DNA of 64,000 nt from Spirosoma linguale DSM 74. Its GTDB lineage: Bacteria; Bacteroidota; Bacteroidia; Cytophagales; Spirosomataceae. Of the stretch, positions 1 to 7,533 are shown piece after piece (position 1 is the first letter of the stretch; each line of letters begins with the position of its first letter). The notes under the pieces were generated by a model. The model ran no database searches and was not told the origin of the DNA. It saw only the letters and a program-made list of their open reading frames with translations. Where the stretch lies: contig CP001769.1 of assembly GCA_000024525.1 (NCBI GenBank), forward strand, positions 1,116,001-1,180,000, written 5' to 3'. A program made the position numbers and the translations under genes.

Positions 1-1868
1 GTCTTGATAAAATCAGCGTCCACGTTCATCTGTGTTATCAGAAATTCGTCTTTTGGTGTCTGGCCTTCCCATTCAATCGTTGAACTGTTTTGCATGTCGA
101 CCAGATTACTCGTGGTCATGGATGCCTGCGCTACCCCCGGCAATTGCGACACGTCGGTCTTGAATCGCAGCGCGTTTTGTTTCAGATCACCTTTGAGTCG
201 CACGTGCAGTAGTTGCGATTTGTCGAATCCCAGTTTAGTGCTCTGTAGGTAAGACAGTTGCCGATATATTACCACCGTGCTAATCGCGAGTGCAATAGAG
301 AGTACGAACTGGCCCACCACTAGCGACTGCCGGAAGCTTCGTCCCGTTTGACCACTGGAAAAGTAGCCCGAAATGCCCGTTTTTAGCACCGCGACAGGCC
401 GGAACGACGAGAGGAAAAAGGCCGGATAAAGGCCGGTCAGTAAGCTAACTACGCCGGTCAGGCCAATAATGACCAGCCAAAAAGCGGGCATCTGGTAGGG
501 AATCGACATGCTTTTTTCGGCCAGATTGTTGAATAGTGGCAGGAGCAGTTCGGCCAGCAACAGAGAAACCGACATGGCTAAGGTTGTCATTAATAAGGCC
601 TCGCTCAGAAACTGCGTCACCAGACTCGACCGCTGCGCGCCTACGCTCTTCCGAACGCCCACTTCTTTGGCCCGCTGCGACGCCCGCGCCGTGGCCAGAT
701 TGATAAAGTTGATCACCGCAATGAGCAGCACGATCAGGCCAACCGCTACGAAAATCCGGATGTAGGTAATGTCGCTGCGTTTGCCGTAATCGGTGCCAAA
801 GGCGAATTTGGAGTACAGGTAAATGTCGGATAGAGGTTGCAGCAGTAGGGGTGTTTCGTTGCCCGAATGATACTCCTTGAGCTGCCCCCGGAGTTTATTG
901 GCAAAAGCAGTTGGGTCGATGGCTTTCCCGGCTACATCCGGCCGTAACTGAAGGTAGGTATGGTAGCTGTTGCTGCTCCATTTCATGCTCCATTCGTCGT
1001 TGCGTTCAAGCCATTTGAATGGCATCAGGACATCAAACTGAATGTGCGATTGCGTGGGTGGGTTCTTCGCCACGCCAACCAGCGTGAAAGTCTGGTCTTT
1101 GTTAAGCGTGATCGACTGACCCACCAGGTTTTTCTGCCGCCAGTCGGCTCCAAAAAAACGTTCGGCGGTGGCTTCGCTGAAAATCAGTTCGTTAGGGCCA
1201 CGGAAGATGGTGTTCGTATCGCCCATGATGAGCGGATAACTGAACAAACTGAAAAAGCTGGGGTCAACGATCAAAAACTGCTCGGCTTCAAGGGCCTGGC
1301 GCCCTTTGGTCAATAGGCCGTGCCACTGACCAATGCGGGTGGTGCGCTGTACTTCGGGGAAGTCTTTCTCAAGCGCAGGGGCCAGCGGTCCCGGCGTAAC
1401 GGCTACATCGAAAATACCTTCGGGCTGTGTTTGCCGTTCGGTAACCCGATAAATGTGCGCGAAATTTGCATTGAAGCGGTCGTAGCTCAGTTCGTCATAG
1501 ACGTAGAGGGCAATGAGCAGGCAGCAGGCCATGCCCAGTGCCAGACCACCCATATTGATGGCAGAATATACCCTGTTCCTGACAAGGTTTCGGGTGGCAA
1601 TTTTTACGTAATTACGAAGCATGTCGGGGTGTAAAATAAAGGTGGTCCGGCATTCCGGTGGTGAATAAGTCTGTGATTTTGGTTTAGCCAGCGGGCGTAA
1701 CAGTTTCAAGGCCGCGAGGCTATACCGCCAGTTGGCGCGTCGTTCGCCTACCGTTCGACGCCAGTAGTCGTATAGTTCGAGCAAATCGCCCTGCACTTCC
1801 TCTTGCGTGTCGGGATGGCCGAAGTTTTTTAGTAGCCAATCAGGTAGTCGGGGCGGAGCGTTCTTCAT
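1..1868 (-). CDS. FtsX/MacB-type permease with prefix domain (partial, C-terminus off window)
   Basis: The frame is open from an ATG at 1868 to the left edge, about 622 residues. It begins with the permease prefix (PPRLPDWLLKNFGHP, then EEVQGDLLELYDYW and RRANWRYSLAALK, residues ~5-60). A first membrane segment follows (YSAINMGGLALGMACCLL), then a MacB-like periplasmic domain and the first FtsX block with ARASQRAKEVGVRKSVGA. A second half starts at SGQTGRSFRQSLVVGQF. The second FtsX block lies beyond the window. The ATG is 26 bp after the stop of the next permease (1895), so it is the third gene of a PadR-led operon. The family moves or senses envelope substrates, usually with an ATPase; none is encoded here, so the substrate is unknown. 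Confidence 0.88.
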   Translation of the reverse strand, partial: MKNAPPRLPDWLLKNFGHPDTQEEVQGDLLELYDYWRRTVGERRANWRYSLAALKLLRPLAKPKSQTYSPPECRTTFILHPDMLRNYVKIATRNLVRNRVYSAINMGGLALGMACCLLIALYVYDELSYDRFNANFAHIYRVTERQTQPEGIFDVAVTPGPLAPALEKDFPEVQRTTRIGQWHGLLTKGRQALEAEQFLIVDPSFFSLFSYPLIMGDTNTIFRGPNELIFSEATAERFFGADWRQKNLVGQSITLNKDQTFTLVGVAKNPPTQSHIQFDVLMPFKWLERNDEWSMKWSSNSYHTYLQLRPDVAGKAIDPTAFANKLRGQLKEYHSGNETPLLLQPLSDIYLYSKFAFGTDYGKRSDITYIRIFVAVGLIVLLIAVINFINLATARASQRAKEVGVRKSVGAQRSSLVTQFLSEALLMTTLAMSVSLLLAELLLPLFNNLAEKSMSIPYQMPAFWLVIIGLTGVVSLLTGLYPAFFLSSFRPVAVLKTGISGYFSSGQTGRSFRQSLVVGQFVLSIALAISTVVIYRQLSYLQSTKLGFDKSQLLHVRLKGDLKQNALRFKTDVSQLPGVAQASMTTSNLVDMQNSSTIEWEGQTPKDEFLITQMNVDADFIK

Positions 1869-1894
1869 GATCTTGCCAGCTGGTGCTACACATA

Positions 1895-4576
1895 TTACTC
1901 ACTTCGTAAACTCTTCACCGGGTTGGTAAGAGCGGCTCTGATACTCTGGAAACAAACCGTCAATAAGGCAATGCAAACGGCTAATAAAGCTGCCAGAACA
2001 AATACCCACCATTCAATGTCAATTCGGTAGGCAAAATCCTGTAGCCATCGGCTCATGATATACCAGGCTAAAGGTGAGGCCGTTATTGATGCGATCAGTA
2101 CTAGCTTCAGAAAGTCCTTTGATAATAGCGTTACTACACTGACCACACTAGCTCCCAAAACCTTCCGAATACCAATTTCTTTGGTACGCTGGTAGGCCAT
2201 CAGTGTTGCCAGCCCAAACAAGCCCAGACAACTGATCAACATAGCGACTCCCGTTGCCAGATTGACAACCCGCGATAGTTGCCGTTCCTGCTTATAAAAT
2301 TCTTCTAGTGTCTGGTCGTAGAATTGGTAGTCGAACGGGTCATCCGGGTAAAATCGCTTCCAGACCGTGTTGATCTCGGCCAGGGTCTGTTGCCAGTTTT
2401 CCGGGTTGCCTGATGCCAGTTTGATATTCAGCGAACTTACGTTTTCGCGATCTGTCATCAACGCCGTTGGCTGAATTTTTTCCTTGAATGAGCGGGTATG
2501 GAAATCGCGGATCACTCCTACAATGGGTACGGTCCGGTTGGCATCGCCACCGTTCTCTTTAATTAAGGCACCGATGGCGTCCTGAGGCCGGGCGAACCCA
2601 AGCGCCTTAATGGCAGTTTCATTCAGGACATATTCCCGAACAGTATCACTCGGCTGGAGATTTCGGCCAGCCAGCAGAGGAAGTTTATAGAATGGAATGT
2701 AGTCCGTATCCACATGTTTACGGAAGATATTCAACTCAACCTTCCCTTTCTTTCCGACGTACTGATGAACATTACTCGAATACCCGTTCGAAGCCGGTTG
2801 ATCGCCCAGGCTAACCGCCGATACGCCGGGTAGTTTCTGTAATTCCTGCTTGAGGGCAAGACGCTTGTTGGCCCGATTAGTTTCCTCTTGTTTCCAGGGC
2901 GTGGAGGCCGTTAGAACTGCATCCCGTACGAACCCCTGGTCGGCCTGTAACGCGTATTTCAATTGCTGATTGACAATGAAAGCGCCAGCAATGAACAGTT
3001 GGGCAATAAAAAACTGAAAAACAATCAGGCTTTTTCGAAGCGTAAGCCGGTTTGAACTATCCGTTACGGCATAGCCTGTTTGACCACGAAGGACGGATAC
3101 GGGCTGAAACCGTGTAATGAGCCAGCCAGGATACAACCCCGCCAGTAAGGTTACGCTAATGAAGAGACCCGCCAGAAATAGAATGAGCATGGGCCAATTC
3201 AGATGCTGGTCGATGCCTTCGGGAACAAGGTCACTGAAGTTTGTAAAAAATAGGTTCGATAGGACAAAGGCCAGACCAAACGCCAGGATCGTAGTGGCAG
3301 CCGTTTCGCCCAGAAACTGAAAAATAAGGGGCCGACGGCGGCTACCCAGTGTTTTACGAATGCCAATTTCACGGGCTCGTTGCGGCACTTGCGCCGAGGC
3401 CAGATTCACATAATTGATAACTGCCAGTGCCAGGATAAATCCGGCCAGCCCAATTAAACTGTATAAAACGGTTTTGTTGGCGCGACGAGCCCGGTCACGA
3501 TAGTCGATACCAAAATGAAGTTCGGTCAGCGGTTGAAGGAGGTGCCAGCGTTTAAAGGAACCCCATTGTTTCAGAATCTCATTTGAGTATTTGCCGGACA
3601 ACAGATTTATCTGTTTTTCTACCTGCTTGGGATCTGCCTGGTCCGAAAGCATCAGAAACAACTGGATATATGAGTTTGTATTACCCCATTCATTCTTTCC
3701 AGCATCTTTTCTGATTGTCGGAATCGAAATAAATTCCTGACCTGTAAAATCCGATGAGTACGGCAAATCGGCTACCACACCAGCAATTTGTACGTTGACC
3801 GTATCCCAGTAGGTTATGGTTCGGTTCATAAGCTGTTGGGGCGATAAGCCAGGGAAGTACTGAGCCGCCCGGCTTTGAGTGATAACGACCTGATCCGGTC
3901 GGGCGAGTGCCCGATGTGAATTGCCCGCCAGCCATTGGTACGGCACCATCTGAAAGTAGTTGGTATCGGTCGCTATTACATTTTTTACGTTGTCAAATTG
4001 TAGTGGTTTGCCCTTTATCTGAGGAATCAGGACATGTTCCGTCGACTCTTCCCAAATAGGAATGGCCCGGTCGACACCACTGAGTTCCAGTCGGACGGCA
4101 TTCGCCATAGGAAGGGGCGAACCTGGATTGCCCTGTTCCTGTCCGTCAAACACAAACCGACTGACCACCCTGAAAATTCGGTCCCTGTTTGAATTTTGGG
4201 TATCGAAGCTGAAGTCGAACGCAACAATGCGATAAATGACCCAGCAGGCGCTTAAGCCAATAGATAGACCGATAATATTAAGTCCCGTAAAAAGTCGATT
4301 ACGCCATAATTGACGCCGGGCTATTTTGATATAATTTAGAATCATCGTAATACTAAGTGAATAAGGGGAGGTATACTGTCCCCTTCGTTTCAGGTTGGCC
4401 AATGGCCGTACTAGTTTTAGCGCACTCAGGCTATACCGCCAGTTGGCGCGTCGTTTGCCCCTTGTCTGAACCCAGTGGTCGTAGAGTTCGAGCAAGTCGC
4501 CCTGCACCTCTTCCTGTGTGTCGGGATGGCCCAAAGCTTCCAGTAGCTTCTGAGCCCAGCGTGGTGGTTGAGTCAT
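1895..4576 (-). CDS. FtsX/MacB-type orphan permease with prefix domain
   Basis: An 893-residue inner-membrane protein. Prefix domain at residues ~3-62 (EEVQGDLLELYDHW, RRANWRYSLSALK), TM1 at ~96-117, a MacB-like periplasmic domain to ~370, and a first FtsX block with the signature QRAREIGIRKTLGS. A second TM plus periplasmic domain starts near residue 515, and a C-terminal FtsX block carries RTKEIGIRKVLGAS and ends NPVKSLRSE. This is the duplicated two-FtsX-half layout also seen in acidobacterial 'duplicated orphan permeases'. It starts 10 bp after the PadR gene stop at 4587 and is followed after 26 bp by another permease, so an operon is likely. No ABC ATPase is nearby. Transport function and substrate are not determinable from sequence. 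Confidence 0.92.
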   Translation of the reverse strand: MTQPPRWAQKLLEALGHPDTQEEVQGDLLELYDHWVQTRGKRRANWRYSLSALKLVRPLANLKRRGQYTSPYSLSITMILNYIKIARRQLWRNRLFTGLNIIGLSIGLSACWVIYRIVAFDFSFDTQNSNRDRIFRVVSRFVFDGQEQGNPGSPLPMANAVRLELSGVDRAIPIWEESTEHVLIPQIKGKPLQFDNVKNVIATDTNYFQMVPYQWLAGNSHRALARPDQVVITQSRAAQYFPGLSPQQLMNRTITYWDTVNVQIAGVVADLPYSSDFTGQEFISIPTIRKDAGKNEWGNTNSYIQLFLMLSDQADPKQVEKQINLLSGKYSNEILKQWGSFKRWHLLQPLTELHFGIDYRDRARRANKTVLYSLIGLAGFILALAVINYVNLASAQVPQRAREIGIRKTLGSRRRPLIFQFLGETAATTILAFGLAFVLSNLFFTNFSDLVPEGIDQHLNWPMLILFLAGLFISVTLLAGLYPGWLITRFQPVSVLRGQTGYAVTDSSNRLTLRKSLIVFQFFIAQLFIAGAFIVNQQLKYALQADQGFVRDAVLTASTPWKQEETNRANKRLALKQELQKLPGVSAVSLGDQPASNGYSSNVHQYVGKKGKVELNIFRKHVDTDYIPFYKLPLLAGRNLQPSDTVREYVLNETAIKALGFARPQDAIGALIKENGGDANRTVPIVGVIRDFHTRSFKEKIQPTALMTDRENVSSLNIKLASGNPENWQQTLAEINTVWKRFYPDDPFDYQFYDQTLEEFYKQERQLSRVVNLATGVAMLISCLGLFGLATLMAYQRTKEIGIRKVLGASVVSVVTLLSKDFLKLVLIASITASPLAWYIMSRWLQDFAYRIDIEWWVFVLAALLAVCIALLTVCFQSIRAALTNPVKSLRSE

Positions 4577-4586
4577 GAGTGCCAGA

Positions 4587-4925
4587 TTATCCTCCCATGA
4601 GTTGCAGTGTTTGCGGAGGCAATGCGTTCCATAATTCCTCGCGTACCTGCTTTACTTCCTGCAAGGCTCTCCGTCCGGCGGCCGTCACGGTGAAAAAACG
4701 TTTCCGTCGCCCCCCTCGCTCAGCCGTTGCACCACCCATCTCCGACGATAAATAGCCTTTTTCGGCCAAACGTTGCAGGGTCGTATGTACCGTACTAAAG
4801 CCAACGGACCGCCCGGTTCGCTGCTCGATCTCCTGCGTGACGGTAACGCCATAGGCTTCGTCGCCCAGGACGGCCACCGTCAGCAAAACTATTTCCTCAA
4901 ACTCTCCCAGAAAGGTTCGTTTCAT
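4587..4925 (-). CDS. PadR-family transcriptional regulator
   Basis: A 112-residue winged-helix protein. It starts MKRTFLGEFEEIVLLTVAVL, followed by YGVTVTQEIEQRTGRSVGFSTVHTTLQRLAEKGYL (recognition helix) and the wing region GGRRKRFFTVTAAGRRAL, typical of PadR repressors. It is the first gene of the operon PadR-permease-permease running to the left edge. Two conserved upstream elements (4955-4970 and 5033-5070) are shared with the three other PadR genes of the window, suggesting autoregulation or cross-regulation. The ligand is unknown. PadR proteins beside FtsX-type permeases are a recurring arrangement; that this one controls the downstream permeases is inferred from position. Confidence 0.92.
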   Translation of the reverse strand: MKRTFLGEFEEIVLLTVAVLGDEAYGVTVTQEIEQRTGRSVGFSTVHTTLQRLAEKGYLSSEMGGATAERGGRRKRFFTVTAAGRRALQEVKQVREELWNALPPQTLQLMGG

Positions 4926-4954
4926 ACCCGGTTGATATTATACGATAATGTCGA

Positions 4955-4970
4955 ACAAATGCGGTGCCAA
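4955..4970 (-). promoter_or_regulatory. Conserved block upstream of PadR (promoter/operator candidate)
   Basis: Read on the coding strand this is TTGGCACCGCATTTGT, 30 bp before the PadR start. The same block (WTGGC-N3-GCATTTGY) lies 29-30 bp before all four PadR genes of the window. It continues into TTTGT-TCG-ACATT, a weak version of a TTTGY-N3-RCAAA dyad that is perfect at two of the other sites. It could be the promoter -33 region, a PadR operator, or both. Confidence 0.65.
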
Positions 4971-5032
4971 CTCCCGAAAAGTGCTCTGATTGCTCAGAAT
5001 CGGCATAACTTCTGTATGAAGCTAAAATCAAC

Positions 5033-5070
5033 TGTCCGTTTGTGGACAGCATATGTCCGTAAAACGGACA
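5033..5070. promoter_or_regulatory. Tandem dyad pair upstream of PadR operon
   Basis: Two adjacent palindromes: TGTCCGTTTGTGGACA (5033-5048) and a 17-bp copy from 5054 to 5070 with TGTCCG...CGGACA ends. They are 21 bp apart start to start, two helical turns, and begin 108 bp before the PadR start codon. Equivalent pairs occur at 12505-12540, 17829-17865, 24526-24562 and 33173-33208. A shared operator is inferred; the binding protein is unknown. Confidence 0.7.
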
Positions 5071-5100
5071 AGCCAGCCCGATCATCGTCGGGCTGGCTTG
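5069..5100 (-). terminator. Hairpin downstream of the M3 peptidase gene
   Basis: Perfect 13-bp arms, CAAGCCAGCCCGA and its reverse complement, with a 6-nt loop, 54 bp after the stop codon of the M3 peptidase. The T-rich tail is weak on the minus strand (TCCGTTTT). It abuts the tandem dyads at 5033-5070. Confidence 0.6.
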
Positions 5101-5153
5101 TTTAACGGAGTGCAGAATTAGTTTATTCGCTATAGCGGATACGTGCTGAAGGA

Positions 5154-7298
5154 CTAAACATCCTTCATGAGCCCACGCCGGCGAAGCAGCGGCTTGATGT
5201 CGGGTTCGGCACCCCGGAATTTGCGATAAAGCGTCATTGGATCCTCAGTGCCGCCTTTTTCAAGGACGTTTTTGCGGAACGACTGAGCCGATTTAGGGTC
5301 GAAGAGTCCTTTTTGCTTAAACACCTCAAAAGCATCTGCATCGAGCACCGCCGACCAGATATAGCTGTAATACCCTGCCGAGTAACCGCCCGAAAAAATG
5401 TGCTGGAAGTAGGTACTCCGGTAGCGCGGTGGAATCTGGTCGATCAAGCCAATTTTGTCCATTGCCTGTTTTTCAAAAGCCAGCACATCAGTCGGTGTCT
5501 GGTCCGGTTTCAGCGTGTGATAGGCCATGTCGAGCAGCGAAGCGGCCAAATACTCACTCGTTTCGAAGCCTTGATTAAACAGGCTGCTCCGCTTGATCTT
5601 GTCGACCAGTGCGTCGGGAATGACGGCCCCGGTTTTATAATGTTTGGCAAACAACCGAAGCATTTCCGGCTCTACAGCCCAGTTTTCCATAATCTGCGAG
5701 GGTAGTTCAACGAAATCGCGCGGCACCGACGTACCCGACTGGCTCCCGTAATGGACGTTGGACAGCAGCCCGTGCAGGGCATGACCAAATTCGTGGAAAA
5801 AGGTGCTGGTTTCGTTTAAGGTGAGCAGGGCAGGGGCGTCGCCCGATGGCCGGGAGAAGTTGCAGACGATGGATACAACGGGCGCTATTTTTTTGCCATT
5901 ATCTACTTCCTGCCGCCGGTAGCTGGTCATCCAGGCACCCCCGCGTTTGCTGGCTCTTGGAAAAAAATCCATGTAAATGATCCCGATGTGCCGCCCGTCG
6001 GCTTCTTTAACCTCGTAGGCCGTGGCTTCTTCGTGGTAGGCCGGAATATCGGTACGGGGTTCGAAACGCAGGCCATACAGCCGGTTGGTTAGCATGAAAA
6101 TGCCATCCCGTACACTTTCCAGCGAAAAATAAGGACGTAGTTCCTGCTCGTCGAGGGCGTATTTTTCTTTCCGCAGTTTTTCGGCGTAATAGCGCCAGTC
6201 CCAGCTGGCCAATTTCTGGTTCCGGCCGGGATTGGCCTTTTCGTCTTTGTCCAGCATAGCCTGTAAGTCGGCGGCTTCCTGCTTCGCTACGGGCACCGTT
6301 GCCGACCAGAGTTGATTCAGTAATTGAGCCACTTTGTCGGGCGTTTGGGCCATGCTTTCTTCCAGCACGTAAGCTGCATGGTTGTCGTACCCGAGCAACT
6401 GCGCTTTTTCGGCTCGCAGCGACACCATGTTGGCCATGATCGCTTTGTTGTCGTGTTCGTCGTTGTGGTTACCCCGTTCGAGGTACGCCTTCAACAGTTG
6501 CTCGCGCAGAGCCCGGTTATCGGCGTATTGCAGAAACGGCATGATACTTGGATTCTGAAGTGTGAAAACCCACTTATTGCCTGTCAGTTTTCGCTTTTTT
6601 GCTTCTTCGGCGGCTGCGGCTACGACCGAGGCTGGTAAACCGCTCAGGTCGTCGGCCTTGTCGATGATCAGGGCATAGGTATTGTTTTCGGCGAGCAGAT
6701 TCTGCCCGAATTTCAGCGTCAGTACCGATACGTCGCCGTTGATCTGGCGCAAACGGGTCTGCTTGTCGGCGGTCAGGGCGGCTCCGTTTCGCACAAAGTT
6801 CTTGTACATTTTTTCGAGCAAACGCTGCTGATCGCCGGATAATTTTAGTTTGGCGCGACCGTCGTAAACCGCTTTTACCCGCCCGAACAAGGCCGGATTA
6901 AGCATAATGTCATCGCTGTGTTTAGCCAGTTTTGGGGCTACTGTCTGAGCAATTTTCTGTAGCTGATCGTTGGTGTTGGCACCGTTGAGGTTCCCCAATA
7001 CGGTGTTGACCCGCCGAAGCAAATCTCCGCTGGCTTCCAGCGCTTCAACCGTGTTGGCAAAGGTGGGAGTTGCTTTCTGTTTGGTAATGGTTTCGATTTC
7101 GGCCGTTTGCTGCCGTATGCCTTCTTCGATGGCCGGTTCAAAGTGCTCGGGCTTGATCTGATCAAAGGGCGGCACTCCAAATGGCGTATTGTACGTACTG
7201 AAAAACGGATTGGGGTCGGGTGCTGTTGGTGAATCAACACCTGATGTAAACGTGGTGAGCACAGTCGTTAGGGCAAGAAGGGTTAGTCCAATGTTCAT
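5154..7298 (-). CDS. M3-family zinc metallopeptidase (Dcp-like peptidyl-dipeptidase)
   Basis: A 714-residue exported peptidase. The zinc site HEFGH is at residues 502-506, and the third ligand Glu531 lies in FVELPSQ at the family's usual 29-residue spacing. The conserved substrate-binding stretch GGYSAGYYSYIWS follows. The N-terminus MNIGLTLLALTTVLTTFTSG is a signal peptide, and the mature part begins NPFFSTYNTPFGVPPFDQIKPEHF, as in Dcp and oligopeptidase A. The start at 7298 is preferred over an in-frame codon at 7364 because it gives a clean signal peptide and because a perfect -7 box (7341-7348) lies inside the longer frame. It probably cleaves short peptides in the periplasm. It is a single-gene unit unrelated to the flanking permeases, with all catalytic residues intact. 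Confidence 0.93.
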   Translation of the reverse strand: MNIGLTLLALTTVLTTFTSGVDSPTAPDPNPFFSTYNTPFGVPPFDQIKPEHFEPAIEEGIRQQTAEIETITKQKATPTFANTVEALEASGDLLRRVNTVLGNLNGANTNDQLQKIAQTVAPKLAKHSDDIMLNPALFGRVKAVYDGRAKLKLSGDQQRLLEKMYKNFVRNGAALTADKQTRLRQINGDVSVLTLKFGQNLLAENNTYALIIDKADDLSGLPASVVAAAAEEAKKRKLTGNKWVFTLQNPSIMPFLQYADNRALREQLLKAYLERGNHNDEHDNKAIMANMVSLRAEKAQLLGYDNHAAYVLEESMAQTPDKVAQLLNQLWSATVPVAKQEAADLQAMLDKDEKANPGRNQKLASWDWRYYAEKLRKEKYALDEQELRPYFSLESVRDGIFMLTNRLYGLRFEPRTDIPAYHEEATAYEVKEADGRHIGIIYMDFFPRASKRGGAWMTSYRRQEVDNGKKIAPVVSIVCNFSRPSGDAPALLTLNETSTFFHEFGHALHGLLSNVHYGSQSGTSVPRDFVELPSQIMENWAVEPEMLRLFAKHYKTGAVIPDALVDKIKRSSLFNQGFETSEYLAASLLDMAYHTLKPDQTPTDVLAFEKQAMDKIGLIDQIPPRYRSTYFQHIFSGGYSAGYYSYIWSAVLDADAFEVFKQKGLFDPKSAQSFRKNVLEKGGTEDPMTLYRKFRGAEPDIKPLLRRRGLMKDV

Positions 7299-7340
7299 GA
7301 ATCTGGGGTTATAAGGGCTAATTTGCTGTGAGTGATTTGT

Positions 7341-7348
7341 CAAAAATA
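7341..7348 (-). promoter_or_regulatory. Bacteroidota -7 promoter box for the M3 peptidase
   Basis: On the minus strand TATTTTTG matches TAnnTTTG exactly, 42 bp before the chosen start codon. A TTTG lies 24 bp further upstream, longer than the usual 19-21 bp spacing, so the -33 element is uncertain. Confidence 0.5.
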
Positions 7349-7483
7349 CGCAATTCGCAGGCATCGGCGTGGCAAAGTTTTCTGGAATTCGGTTAGTGTG
7401 GGTGCTTATCAGCTTACCCGTTCAGTCCTTGCCCGGCAAGAATTTACTGTATGCATTTTCTACTTTTGATTCCGTAAAAAGCC

Positions 7484-7514
7484 AACGCCAACACATACCG
7501 TATGTGTTGGCGTT
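7484..7514 (-). terminator. Intrinsic terminator of the permease at 7534
   Basis: Perfect 15-bp arms (AACGCCAACACATAC and its complement) around one central base. On the minus strand it is followed by GGC and a run of five T. It lies 20 bp beyond the permease stop codon. Confidence 0.8.
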
Positions 7515-7533
7515 ATTCTATGGTTTTGCTGGT

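Noticed and set aside
4587..4600. GGAGGA at the end of the PadR gene as a ribosome-binding site for the permease at 4576
   Set aside because: It is about 13 bases from the ATG, too far for normal use, and the other genes of the window show no such sites.
7299..7364. N-terminal extension of the M3 peptidase to 7364
   Set aside because: It would bury the signal peptide and contains an exact -7 promoter box (7341-7348), so the start at 7298 fits better.
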